Assembly (NCBI GenBank): GCA_014825775.1
Contig: MVAQ01000272.1
Span: forward strand, 1-25,763
Direction of reading: 5' to 3'
Length of the DNA: 25,763 bases
From: Krasilnikovozyma curviuscula
Lineage: Eukaryota > Basidiomycota > Tremellomycetes > Cystofilobasidiales > Mrakiaceae
Shown here: piece by piece, positions 9,706-23,171 of the stretch
How the letters are laid out: every line of letters begins with the position of its first letter
Numbering within the stretch: position 1 is the first letter of the stretch
The notes under the pieces: model-generated
What the model was told of the DNA's origin: nothing
Seen by the model: the letters and a program-made list of their open reading frames with translations, nothing else
Database searches by the model: none
Program-made: the position numbers and the translations under genes

Positions 9706-11749
9706 TCAGTTGAAGAACAGCAGAACGACTTCTGAAGCTGACATGACTAATGATCCGTCTATAATGGTTTCAAGCTGCACGCTGCCGGTGGGGAGACCAG
9801 ATGAAGCGTCGTAGGATACAGACCCCCATGTTCTAAGGAAGCAAAAAGAAACTTTAGAACTGATACCACAAGAAAGCGAGAAGGACTGAAGGACATACAA
9901 TCCACTGGTCGCGTTTGTCTGAGGAATAAACAACCGCTTCGCCGTAATCACCGTCGAAGTATGGTTATACCCCTCGAATCCTCCAAGTAGAACGGTTGTG
10001 TTCCTCCTGTTGGGATATTCGGCCGTAGGAGCAAAGTACTCCGAGTCGATAAGCACCATCCTCGCCAACCGCTGATCTTCCCAAATGGCATACGCCGCCA
10101 GCTGACCCGAGTTTGTGCCGACTTCGCTGACATAGGCTTTCCCACTCATCCCCACCGCCTCGTTGACGACTAGTGCGCCGTAGTACGATGGGAGGATATG
10201 TGGGCGGGATGAGAGACCGACACCGTCGTCGACGCCAGACACCGGTTGGATGAGGTTGTAGCGGTACCCGACACCATGGTGGAAGTAGAGTTGCTGAACA
10301 CCCACGGAGGCTGCTTGGAGCGTGTTGTCCACCATCCAGATGGCAGACTCCCCCGCGTTGGAGACACCCGGTGCGCCATGGCTACGTTCAGCAAAAAGAG
10401 TAAGTTTCAGCGCAGGTTGGTGGAGAGAGGTTGACAACAACTTACTTCGCATAGCTATTTGTCTCCCCCAGAATGAACGGTAGACCATACGCCCTGGCCC
10501 TTGCGACCTCTCTGGCATTGCGATTCTGGTTGTCCCTGATGTAATCTTTCCTCATGAGATCCCCACCGCGGGGTGGACTAGAGGATGAGTATACGCCAGC
10601 ATACTGATGCTCTCCGAACGTTTTGAGTAACTTTCCAGCGGGACCAGACGCGTAGCCAGCGTTGAGAATCGACTGGGCATCCCATTCCTGAGCGTTTCCT
10701 CCGCCGAGAGCCGGTCCTTGGAGAGTGGGGTGGCCATGGCCACCAATATGGATCACTTTTGAGACAGCAAGGACAGCGGATTTCCAGAAGTCGACGTAGG
10801 TCTGGGGAGTCCAGTTGGAGAAGGGGAAGCCATCGACCTGTCGGAGGTTAGCCAACGGAAACCGGCAGTCAGAGTCTGAGTTGACTGGATCGACATGGGA
10901 GTTAGCACTTACTTCATTGCCTAGCTCTATTGACTGCAGAACAACGTTTTTCATCAAAGCTTTCCGAGATCCTTGAAAAGTATCAGCCTAGAGCAGGAAG
11001 ATGGAGAAGCGTCAGCATGTTGACCGATGATGGCAAAAACGAGGACTGGGAAGGGGACCAGACTAACGAGCATAGCAGCCTGAGAAACAACCTCAGTGAG
11101 GTTTTGGCATTTGAGATTCAGCCCCCAGATACTGTTGGTGTGATAGGAAAATGGCGGGTTATGTTAGAAACTGCGTAAGGGCTGGAAACAAAACGAAAAC
11201 GAAGAAAGCTTGAACCGGAAGAGACTTACAACTTGGTACCCCGAGGTAGGTTGGAGGAAAGAGCATAGAAGTCCCGGCCCATGCCGATGAACGAGGCTTC
11301 CGGGTAAGGGATGCCCGTTTCCGCCGGTGGGAAAGTCGAGTTGATCACTGCAACTTCCGGCTGGATGAATCCGTGGTCCTCAGAGTCGGCTAAAAATCCG
11401 ACCACACAGGCACCCATCAGACTTCATAGGCTAACAGGCCCGGTACGGTGCGCTACTCACCTCCTATCCTCAGAGGCGGCACGACTCCCGTCTTGTTCCC
11501 CAAATTGACCAGCATCTGGTTCATGTACACGTTGGGCTTCCCGACGGCGTCCCCAGCCCAGGAGTCCCATCTGTCCATCTCTATTGAGAGGCCAATGAGG
11601 TTCCGTTGGAGTTTCTCTGCAAAGAGAGGTCTTCCGAACGGAGGTAAATAGAGGGTGGCATTGCTGGTGGTGGTGGACGAGGCTGAAGCTGCTGCTGGGC
11701 TGAACGAAGCTAACGAGATGAGCAACAAGATATCTAACGGAGGAAACAT
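9706..11749 (-). CDS. secreted GH79 family glycoside hydrolase (beta-glucuronidase-like)
   Basis: Exons in coding order: 11749-11461, 11389-11230, 11131-11068, 10987-10913, 10837-10446, 10381-9899, 9832-9706, giving 529 aa. The N-terminus (MFPPLDILLLISLASF) is a signal peptide. LIGLSIEMDRW, RIGADSEDHGF and WGLNLKCQNLTE are typical of the GH79 barrel start. ELGNE, whose Glu is residue 196 and the last codon of its exon, is the likely acid/base; FILGETNS (Glu about 321) is the likely nucleophile; HGAPGVSNAGESAIW follows. The remainder forms the C-terminal beta domain. GH79 enzymes release glucuronic acid or 4-O-methyl-glucuronic acid from arabinogalactan, heparan-like or capsular glycans; substrate cannot be told here. 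Several N-glycosylation sequons (NATL, NKTG, NSTF, NHTS) fit secretion. No GPI signal is evident. Confidence 0.87.
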
Positions 11750-12178
11750 GGTAGTTGAAAGAAGAATAGGAAAAAAAGCATTGGAACACGTTCCTCCTGT
11801 CGTGTCGAATAGGACAAAAAAAAGACTCAAGTCGTAAGGCGAGAATGGTTTCGGCGCGACAAAAGTCTGGACTTGTAGCCGCTCGGCGCCCCAACAGAGT
11901 AAGGAAAGTACGCATGTTTCTGTCTTTCATCTTCATCTTTTGGTACCTGTTAGTGCATTTGAAACTCGGCTGGAGGAGGAGAGGAAGGGGGGTAAAGGGA
12001 TACGTGGAGAGGTGTAATGAATAGGAAGCAGAAACTTACAAAACCTCGCCATTAAGTAGTTCGGTACCGAGCGGGGTAGCGTCTTTCTTGCACTCTCTTC
12101 CATCAACAGGCACGTGAACATGTACAGCTCATCCAAAAGAGACACAAATAAACCCAGTAGCACCTCGCAGTCCTGCTT
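11750..12178. other. intergenic: GH79 promoter and 3' region of the acidic-protein gene
   Basis: About 430 nt between two minus-strand genes. Minus-strand frames continue upstream of the chosen GH79 start, but the signal peptide follows directly from ATG 11749. No other element recognised. Confidence 0.4.
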
Positions 12179-13058
12179 TCAGTCAACAAATACCCACTCG
12201 AGGCACTTCTCCTTTTGACTTGCCTCTCCTAACGAAACCGGGCCGATTTCACGGTCCAGTCCACAGTCCAACCTCTGCCCTTCGTCTATCTGAGTTCCGT
12301 GTAGTGGTGTAACGATGACAGTGGAAACCTCGGCGCCGCTCAGAATCAAGTCAGGCAAGCTCCAGCAATTCTCGTCTTCATCTTCCTCATCCTCTTCATC
12401 CTCATCACAAACGTCTTCACTGCTCACGTCTTCAAATAGGTCCTCCACATCCTTAAACGAAGGAACGCTTCTGGAAGAGGTAGAGGAGGTGTCATCTTCT
12501 CGACTGAGGAGGTTATAGCTCGGCTGGAGGAGGAGGTGGTGGTGGTGGTGAGGGACAAGAGGCGGTAGATCGTATTCGTCGTCACTGATCTCAGATTTAA
12601 CGCATCTTTATTGGAAAGACATTGGTTACCATTACAGACAGTACTCAAGGTGTAAAATCAATACAAACCTCTCATATCCACATCTAAACTCAATATCAGA
12701 TTCCAAGGCTGTTTGAATGGACAACACAATGTTGTCTTTGGAAATGCCTGTGACATCTTCAGTCACTGGAAATGGAACTTTCGTATCGTTGGTATCCTGA
12801 ACTGACTGGCTAGAGTGAGAGGCAAGGGAATTCAGATCATTAGAGCACCATTTATAAGTTTTGATGACAAGAAGAAAACGGTTACAAATCCCGTTCAGAT
12901 TTCACAAGATACTTTGTCGGTAGCTGCTTCTTACGAGCCACTTTGACTTTCCATCCATCAGCGAGATCTGTGGTAGTAACATCAACCGGAAACGAAAAAG
13001 CAGTCGTGATTGTGGATGCGGTTGTCGTAGTGGATTTGGTAACGGTGGGATAGCACAT
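12179..13058 (-). CDS. hypothetical acidic protein with a His run
   Basis: Exons in coding order: 13058-12886, 12809-12669, 12605-12179, giving 246 aa. The start at 13058 (MCYPTVTKSTTTTAST) is the first ATG in the frame. The same frame stays open upstream to about 13120 and reads FTFLGHLFLISYSTSVLLGN, a hydrophobic stretch, so a longer form with a signal or membrane segment fed by an upstream exon (GTAAGT donor near 13142) is possible. Internal features are a basic segment (WKVKVARKKQLPTKY), a six-His run after DLPPLVP, and an acidic run (CDEDEEDEEDEDE) before a hydrophobic C-terminal half (ILSGAEVSTVIVTPL). The second intron has an unusual GTTTGT donor, but the phases close and CGYERCVKSEISDDEYD reads smoothly across it. 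The family and function are unknown. Confidence 0.55.
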
Positions 13059-13517
13059 GTTGCCGAGCAGTACGCTTGTCGAGTAAGAAATAAGGAACAG
13101 ATGCCCAAGAAATGTGAAATATCAATAGAGGAGGAGTACTTACCTTTTCAGGTAGCAAACGAGTTGAATAAATTATGCAGAACAAATACCCAAAGGTACA
13201 TGGCCGTCTTGAGAAAGAAAGGGATGAAAAAAAGTTTTCGAGAATGGATTAGGGTTACTTATTTACCTTCGCCACTGAAGAACCTCCAGCGAGTCAGGAA
13301 ACCTTGAACGGTGATTTTCTCTTTCATTTTCATGTACTACCATATCGTTGGAGGCAGAATTCACGAAAGAAGGTTTGGAAATCAGTTCATCCTGGAGGAC
13401 CCACTACTGAGGTGTGTCTATCTACTCTTGCGTACAACTCCCCTTTGTCAAGACACGGCCATCAATCTTTAATCCTCAACCCACGATTCCAAATTAAAGA
13501 AACTCGAGTTGAAGATA
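13059..13517. other. intergenic: promoter/5'UTR of the acidic protein and 3' end of the dehydrogenase gene
   Basis: About 460 nt. On the minus strand a strong donor (GTAAGT, near 13142-13137) suggests a 5'UTR intron or a missed first exon of the acidic-protein gene. No other coding segment is convincing. Confidence 0.4.
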
Positions 13518-15607
<2,090 letters not shown>

Positions 15608-15923
15608 TAGAAAAATCTGTAAGGAGGTAGTGATAGTTTGCGTGTTTCCTCACTTCTGATTCCAGGCGAAAGGAAACGCTTGGAAAAGTTGCCACCAACC
15701 TGAACTTGAGCCTCCACCTGAAATTCTACCCGTGTCGCTCGAATTCCCGTTTACCTCCTCCTTTGATTCACCTCCTCTTTTGATCCTTTGAAAGGGTGAT
15801 AGTCATCTCAGAGGTTGAGGAATAACTCGAAAAATCACAAAGATCAGCGCTAGGAACCATAGAGTAGCGCCAATGGCATGACACAACTACTTTAGAGAAT
15901 ATTCTAAACCATGTGCCTTCTCT
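15608..15923. other. intergenic: dehydrogenase promoter and SEC15 3' region
   Basis: About 316 nt. The part nearest 15608 is pyrimidine-rich on the plus strand. No gene or structured element was seen. Confidence 0.4.
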
Positions 15924-18900
15924 TCAGGCAGAAATAAGCCTCTTGACACCCTCAGCTTCTGTCTTCCTCCGCATCCCGCGATCCCACTCTGGTCCGCCTT
16001 GCACCGCCGCCCTCAGACTCCAGCGCGCTAGTTTGCTCAGGAGCGACTCAAGATTTCTGGGTTTCACGGACGAATAGGATGTCATTCGGATTGACTGGTT
16101 GCTGAGGTACGCTGGCACCGCATCTGAAAGGACGATCGATATTGTCTGTCGGCGACATTTTGGTCAGGTTGACAAGTCGACTAAAGGGGCCCGTTTGACT
16201 TCACTCACCTGCTTCAGTTCATCAAAAACATCTCCAAGACCCAATTTACCGAGTCGCTTCATCTCTGCATCGATGAAGTTCACGTCTATTGAGATGTTAC
16301 TGAGGGCGTTCTCATTCATGGCGGCGATCTCGTTGCCAGCCAGTAGTTTCTGTTCAAATGGGGGGCGGAGTGATCAGAAGTGACAACGGTATCAACATGA
16401 GGAAGAATATTTTTTACTCACCATCAACCTCCCAGAAATATACTGGCAAGCTCCCCTGTACGCCTCACCCCTCTTTACATCATCCAGCGCACTTAACACC
16501 GCATCGACATATGTTGTCAAGAACCCGATCATCTCCAGTATATAGTCCTGCGGCTCATCCGTGCTCCTTCGTGTCTTGGGTGCCCAATTATATTCCGCTA
16601 GCTCAAAGAAAGAGTCCAGTTTGGACGCGATGGTCGTGCTGATTCGTTTTTGGGCGAGGTTGAGAGTTTCAGTAAATGAAGGAAGAGAAAGGAGACGTAT
16701 TTGACCACCGCGCTGGGTTGCCCTGATGGTCACAATATATAAGGTTAGTCTAGTCAAGATGTTTCAGAGCGCAAAGACAACTTGTACTAACCGGAGGTTC
16801 ATGAGAACCGTTTCTAGTTCTTGACAAGCCCAGCGGAAAAACTCGACATTCGAAACTACCTGAGCAATCTGTGAAAGATTAGTCATTGTTTGTAACCTCT
16901 TCTGAATGTTTTCCGAGACGTGGTGGATGAGGATCCCGTCCAAAGACTATATTATATAAGCATCACGCTTCAGTAACAAGATGGCAATCGAAGACACAAA
17001 AAATAGCTCACCTTCCGCAGTAGTTCATCGATGTCTTTGTGATGATCACTTACACCATCAACAAACTGGTAAAATTGCTCAACAAACTGTCGGATGTCGA
17101 TACAGCATAGAGGGTAAGTCTGCGAGAAAGGTAGTGTCAACGGGAAACCTTGACTGCAATCGAAATGTTCAGAAACTGAAGCGTCAGAGATGGGAGAGAG
17201 TGGGACAAGAACGAAGTTGTGAACTCACACTGCGAGCGAATCCACGATCTCATCCTGGATCCAACAGACACTCATGATCTTGTCAAACTCATCAGGATCC
17301 GTCGTTACCATAGGCTGATGGTCATCCTGCATGACAACCTGCATCATGAAGAACAAATCAGCTTTGCAGCACGCAGGCAAAGAGATATTGACAGTTGATT
17401 GGACCACCACTTACTTCATCAAACCCAGAGCTGAACTTCCGATCTAACAGCTCGGAGTACCTCTCAAACAGCGTCAAAAGAAGAGCATTCAACAGACCAA
17501 TTGAGTATCCGTATCCCTAGATTAAAGGCCGTACATTCCACCGTTCAGCAAAAAGGTTGTGCACCAGGAGTTACAACACCATATTGTGGACTCACCTCCA
17601 AAGTTCCTCTGAATCCGCCTAGAACATTCTTCACCTCTAACCAGCCATCAATACTCATCTCCTTCCCATCATTCCCCTCTCTGAGCCCGACCTCGACGAT
17701 CTCACTCACGCCTTTGCAGATGGCCTCGAGCAGCTCGTCGACGTCCTTCTGCGACCGGAACGAGGTGGTGGTGGTTAGGACATGGGATTCGATAATGAAA
17801 AATCCCATCAGTTGTGCAAGGAGGGTCGGTAGAGTTGAGAGGGAGGAGGAGGATGACGAGAGGATCAGGTCGGCTTGGATCTAGATGAATCGTCAGCTAT
17901 GGAGACACAAGGTTGGATATACGAACGTGAAACGCTTACTTTTCTATCAGCTGTAAAGTTTCTTTGGAGTTCTTCTTCGCAATTCAAAGCACTGTAGATG
18001 TGTATGCACTGATATAGCGGCTTGAAGTCCACTTTGATCACGTCGTTGTTGAGGACGTCGTCTGAAAGTGCGAGTGAAGGGTTCGTCATCAGAAGAAGCA
18101 TTGAGTCAAAACACAAAACAAGCTGGAGATTTTACTCACATTCAGACCGTTCGTCTCCAACTCTCTCAACAGCACCACCAACACTCCCAAGTCCAAGGAC
18201 ACCGCCCTCCCTCTCCCGCCTCGCTCTCCACCTCCTCACCCTCGACTCATACTGATTCAGCGCCAGACGCCCAATCTCTCCGCTTTGCTCTCGTACCTCA
18301 AACAGCCATGATTTAAGGGATGACGTGACCGCGTTCTTAACTTGTGCACGGAGGGAGGGTAGGGTAGTGAGCAGGAAAGGGGACAGAGCGTGTGGTGAGA
18401 GCGAAGGCGGTAGGTGATGCAAATCTTCCAGAGTCTGAAAGACAGAAGACAACTGGTAAGTGAGCTATGATAAATAAACACAAAATGAAAGTCCTTACCC
18501 GTAAAGCTCCCCAATACCTTCCATCTCGAATCATTCCGCCAACAAGCTGTATCAGCTCTAGCGCTCGAAGAAACGCCTGTAATGTTTCAATTGTCTGATC
18601 CAGATTCTCTGCAACTCTTCTTTGCGTCAGCAGTGATCGTTTCTGGAGTAGCGAAAGGAAATCATGAGTGAAAGCACGAAGAGGAAGAACGAACAATTTC
18701 GGGGCTCACTTTTTCGGTCAGTGCACGTCCTACTTCACCCATTTGGCCATCTAGTTCTCCAATTCGATGCCGCAGATGAACAGTTCCCTGCCTCAGAGTC
18801 AACAACGTGGATACTGACGAGACGAAGTCCTGAAAGAGACGGATTCGGGGGCGGGGTCGTGAGCAGACCGCTTTGATTACCTCGTTCCTAGCAGCACATG

Positions 18901-19155
18901 ATGGTCACTCACCTGATAATTCTCTCCACAAATTCTCTCAATATCAGCTTCTTTATCCTCCACAAACTTGTCCAGACTCGTCAAAAAAGCCGTGTCGTCG
19001 CCCGTTGCAGCCAATTGTTTCAACAGCGGGCCCAGAGGTTCAAAGTTCTCTACTGAGGTTGATGTTGAGGATGATGGATCTGCTAGAGTTATGCTAGACA
19101 GCATGGACTCCACCTGCTGGGAGGAGAAGGTGATTTTGTTTCGACGAGGAGGCAT
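15924..19155 (-). CDS. SEC15: exocyst complex subunit Sec15
   Basis: Thirteen exons in coding order: 19155-18913, 18829-18710, 18642-18499, 18434-18140, 18061-17940, 17880-17596, 17516-17415, 17338-17229, 17153-17012, 16946-16792, 16722-16422, 16349-16209, 16145-15924, giving 793 aa, near the usual Sec15 length. Recognisable segments are DGQMGEVGRALTEKK and the helix NLDQTIETLQAFLRAL (N-terminal coiled part), the hallmark VDFKPLYQCIHIY, GFFIIESHVL, PLCCIDIRQFVEQFYQF, and near the C-terminus FIDAEMKRLGKLGLGDVFDE and ELKQTISIVLSD. Sec15 is part of the octameric exocyst that tethers secretory vesicles to the plasma membrane; it binds the Rab GTPase Sec4 on vesicles and contacts Sec10. Two acceptors needed care: 17153 (not the AG near 17176) and 16145 (not the AG near 16127); both were chosen by phase. 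Confidence 0.88.
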
Positions 19156-19912
19156 GAAACCAAAGGCAGATCGGGGCAGTTGCTCGAGGGGTGTCAGCGA
19201 GGGGGTGAGGGATCCACGTATGTAAAGGAAACAGTTTTGTCCCCAAAAAGATCTGTAGACATCAAGGGGATAAACATGTTAGATGAGATCGCTCCAGGGG
19301 AGGGGCAGGCAAAGGAGGCGTGCGTGTCCACTAAGCATCCCTTCGAGACGAATTAACGAGGACACCACAACACCAGAGAACATTCCAAACAGGTCCAGAA
19401 AACGTAGGGATTGCACAAGATGCACCGCCAAAGAAGGAATTGACTCCAGAGTAGGGATTGAAAAACGCTAGCGAAGACGTACCTTCAAGCACCTACCGGA
19501 GCCTGTTCAAGAGCACAACCAGTCGTATCCTACACCTCAGTATCCTTCAGCAGATAGTTAGTAAGATATTTGGTGAAGAACTTGAAAGGCCGGTGGGGGG
19601 ATGTTAGGTTGGTGAATGCTAGGAGCAAGGTATAGGAGAATTCGGCGCGACTTGCTTCAATACAGCTGATTTGTGAAATCGGAATGAGCTCTATATGAAT
19701 TTTATGGACATTAGGGTTTTCATTACGCGTGAATATCTAAGCAACTACTGACAGGATCTCAAAGAAAAAGTCAAGCCCAAGGCAAACTTTACAACTCTGT
19801 ACTAAATTATCTACAACCAGGTGAATGAACTTCTGTTCGTCTATACAAAGCTTTGCGAGAAACCTTCTCGAGGATATACAACTGCATCAGGTAAGAAAGG
19901 GCAAGGTGGTTG
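19156..19912. other. intergenic: SEC15 promoter and transcription factor 3' region
   Basis: About 757 nt, the longest gene-free stretch here. Short frames such as 19283-19471 have no start context, splice support or recognisable composition. No tRNA, repeat or small gene could be supported. Confidence 0.4.
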
Positions 19913-22503
19913 TTAAGTCAGCAGAGGCGAGCCAAAGCTAACCAAAACATCTCTCCAGCTTCTACCGTCGATGTCTTTCCAAACTTCGTGTAAAATCCTC
20001 TCCGCAGCTTCAGGAGCAGGACTTCCTTTCCATTTACCTGTAAAGTTGAAGTGTGAGAGCTGTTTGCAAACGAAGAAACGGAAGCGCAGCGGGAACGTAC
20101 ATCTCTTTGCGAACAACCCAAATGCTTGTCTATCGCCCCCAAGAGCACTGCTCCCAGCAACAGTCAACGGCAGTGGGACACCAACTTCCATCCCAATGGA
20201 GATTTTGACGAGTATCATGAGGACGGAGTGTACGCACGATTGGACGCGGTAATCTTGAGGTCGCAAACCGAACACTTCGCGGTAGAGGAAAATACGGAGC
20301 GAATAGGAGTAGAGCTGAAACAACTCATGTCAGAAATCACAATTTTATACAAGGCCAGATAGGAAGAGGGATGACTCACAGCTCGTCCTGTCGCGACTCG
20401 ACAAGGTTTCCGACCCTCAACCATGGCGGCCGAGTACCTCTCCTGTCCCTTCTGAAGCTCGGTATCTAGTACGTTCGCTTCCAGCTTCAGCTGCATCTCT
20501 TCCCACAACCCAAGCTCCCCCTGAGCTTTACAGGCGTATGATCGAGAGACAACTGAGAGAACTCGAGCTGCGAGGGTGAAAGACCTAGGATAGGAATAGC
20601 CGTCAGTCAGATGAAATTCAGGTTGAACAGAAAATTCTACTCACTCTCTTGGGACACCCCAGATATCAGCAATCTGGTTGTCTTCTTCTTTCTTATCAAT
20701 CTCAGGAAGTCCCGCATCGATGTGTTCTTGAAGCATTAACCCACCCCTCTCCACAAGCGTGGCGACGTGAGTGCTGAATCCAGAGAACACTTCATACATC
20801 CCACACATGGACCAGAAGAATCTCTTCCTCGCATTTGAGGTTGGGCCGGCATCAGACTTCTTAAGATGATGCTTGCAGCTCTTGAGGAGGGTGGGCACAA
20901 GTCGTGTGTCCCCATCGACGACGGCGTGGAGGATCAACAGCAGCTGGGTGGCTGCAACAATCTCATCTCTGTCCTCTGGTAAGGGGCAAGCATGTCCGGA
21001 GGATGGAGGAAGACCAGCATTAATCTGTGATGAGGATGAGGACGAGGAGGGTCGGAGGTAGTCGCCCAGAAGTTGGTACGACGCATCTCTATGTTTGAGC
21101 CCTACCTTCTGCCATTCCCAGGCAGAATTATCCCCTCTGCTGCGTAAGAGATTGAAGCGGGTCGTTGCGGTGACGGAGAGGAGAGCGTGGTAGACTGGGG
21201 ACGTTCGGTCTGGTGAAGGGCTGGAAAGAGCCATTGGCGTGTAGTACATCCTCAGAGGGTTGGACGGTCTGTCTCGAGCAACCATAGTACAGGATGCGTA
21301 GGTGAGGAAGTGGTGCAACAGTTCTTGATCTTCGACCGGGAGGTGGGCGATGATCTCGCACGAAGCTGCGACAGTGTCGGCCTGAAGGAAGAACTTGCCG
21401 AATACATCTTCAGTTGATTGAGAAGGTTGGCCTGTGATGGGGTTCAAAGGGAAAGGAACCTCCGATTGGAAGAAGAAGTTTGGCGGTGAGTCCCTTCGCC
21501 CTTGAGCGAGATAACCGGAGACAGAGGCCTGGGTTGGGGATAGTGGGGGCGCAGCAACAGAAGGATGGTATGGTGCTGGTATATAGCCAGCATCTGACAT
21601 CTTCCTTTGGATTGATACATTGTTGTCCTGTGTTCCACCACCCAGCAGCTGAGCAGGCTCGAGAGTTGTTGGTGAGAGCTGTTTGGAGTGAACACCGAAC
21701 AAGACGGAATTGTCGGAATCAGCGCTTGCGCTGGAGTTGAACGAGTGAGGGGATCGATTCAAAAGGGGATGAAAGACGTCTTGTTTCCTATTCAGAATAC
21801 ACCCAAATTGTAAGAAAAGGGGAGTCGTCAGCGAAACGATCTGCAAAAAGGCGGTGGCTTTCGCAGACTGACTCGGGTTGTCTACCGTGGGAACCCGCAT
21901 AGAGGAACGGGTCGAAGAAAGACGGTTCTTCTTGCTGGAAGGGCAGCTGCATTGGAGACTGGAAGAATACTAGCGGATGCTGAGCTGGGAAAGTTGTGCC
22001 CAGGGCAGACGAGAGCTGGTGATTCTGGTAATCGTCGGCGGCAGCGCCATGGGTATTCACTGCGAGGATGGGCGATACCGAGCCTGTCGAGCTGAAGTCA
22101 CTAGACGAAGCTGAGTATCGATGGCTGGGGACGAGCTCAGGTATGGTAAGGGGGTTGATCCCAGGTTCCTCTTTGACAATCGAGTCGACCGGGTGAGTTT
22201 GGTCTGGTTGGGCGATAGGCGCTGAAAGTCGCCTGTGTTTCTTGGGAGCCAGGGTGTCTGCTGTGCGGTCATAGCAGCACTCCTTGTTGGTCTTAGTACA
22301 TCTCGAGCACCCGGGACGACGCTCGTCGCACTTCTTCCTCTGCGTCCTACGGAAACAGCCAATCGCCTTATCAGCGAAACCGCGCACATGAAACAACAAA
22401 TCCAGAGGGCAGAGACGACAACGTACCTGCAGGACTCGCACCCGAGACGGGAACGAGGGAGATGAAACTGACGTTTCTTCTTCTCCCCTTTGTCCTTGGT
22501 CAT
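19913..22503 (-). CDS. Zn2Cys6 fungal transcription factor
   Basis: Proposed exons in coding order: 22503-22427, 22346-21801, 21730-20645, 20584-20380, 20314-20101, 20037-19913, giving 750 aa. A basic start (KGEKKKRQ) leads to the zinc cluster, C22 ESC, RTQRKKC, C39 SRC and C49, spacing CX2CX6CX6CX2CX6C; the first intron cuts it between C25 and C32. A Ser/Pro/Gln-rich linker follows. From about residue 340 the protein resembles the fungal-specific factor domain of the PF11951 type (LLHHFLTYASCTMVARDR, NPLRMYYTPMALSSP, VYHALLSVTATTRFNLL). Such proteins are nuclear regulators binding CGG-containing sites, often as dimers; the target genes are unknown. The second intron (21800-21731) is the least certain: its donor is GTATTC, and other splices in 21800-21990 would also restore the frame. 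Confidence 0.82.
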
Positions 22504-22761
22504 TGTTCCACCGAGTTTGAGAGATGGAAGGACAGAAGGGTGGTGCGAGGAGAAAAGGCCTGTGTGCTCAAAGGCACTAGTGCGACTGAGTGACGCTCCG
22601 GCGGTGGAAGTTTGCCGAAAATTTACCTTGCGGATTTCAACGAAAACAAAGAATCATATGACCCAAAAAGCCAGCATCAACAAGAACAGTATGTACTCGT
22701 AGTAGAACACTCAGATATACTCTACTCTTCAGTCCTGTCGTTTTGCGTTCGTTCCCATCCC

Positions 22762-22780
22762 GTCACACGGCTTGTGTGAC
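22762..22780. promoter_or_regulatory. inverted repeat GTCACAC-5-GTGTGAC, possible operator
   Basis: Perfect 7-nt arms around a 5-nt spacer (GGCTT). It lies about 260 nt upstream of the Zn2Cys6 factor ATG on the minus strand, a usual distance for an upstream activating site. A dimeric DNA-binding protein is the inferred user; nothing shows which one. Confidence 0.35.
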
Positions 22781-22786
22781 TCGGAC

Positions 22787-22798
22787 GCCACCCGTGGC
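22787..22798. promoter_or_regulatory. inverted repeat GCCAC-CC-GTGGC
   Basis: Perfect 5-nt arms around two C, starting six bases after the larger inverted repeat. The pairing of two palindromes is more suggestive than either alone. Function is inferred only. Confidence 0.25.
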
Positions 22799-23171
22799 TT
22801 AATTTTGCGATCGGCTGAAAGAACAAACTCTAATTCTAGTGTTTTCATCTTCCGAGTGTGACAAGCAGCCACGAAGAGAGAAGAAACTGCTAGTTAATCA
22901 TGTATCAAGAGCGAGATGCTACGAACAAGCAACGTGGAAATAGAACCGAAAGCTGCGGAGTTTGGAGATAAAAACAGTGATCGGACAAGGAAGACCCTCG
23001 GTCTCTATCTCGTAAACCCTCGCGGGTAACACGGAACTCTCAAAAAAAGAGAATTACTCAGATAAAGTGATGAATCAACACTATGCTACACGAGAACCGA
23101 AAGGTTACAACCCACTTTCGTCCCTACCAGCCATCTCCGCCCTTCTCTCCTTTCCATTTATGAGACAAATT

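Larger units (their letters stand above)
22504..23171. other. intergenic: transcription factor promoter and aminotransferase 3' region
   Basis: About 668 nt. It contains two adjacent perfect inverted repeats (22762-22780 and 22787-22798), described separately. No coding exon was recognised. Confidence 0.45.

Noticed and set aside
10861..10957. Continuous coding reading VSANSHVDPVN in the GH79 gene
   Set aside because: It is bounded by GTAAGT and CGACAG with a CTAAC branch point, and it would interrupt the conserved catalytic motif. It is treated as an in-frame intron.
12360..12560. Trinucleotide repeat or CRISPR-like array
   Set aside because: It is low-complexity coding sequence for Asp/Glu and His runs, with no spacers and no regular unit.
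19156..19912. Small genes in the SEC15 upstream region
   Set aside because: Short frames on both strands lack splice signals, composition or motif support.
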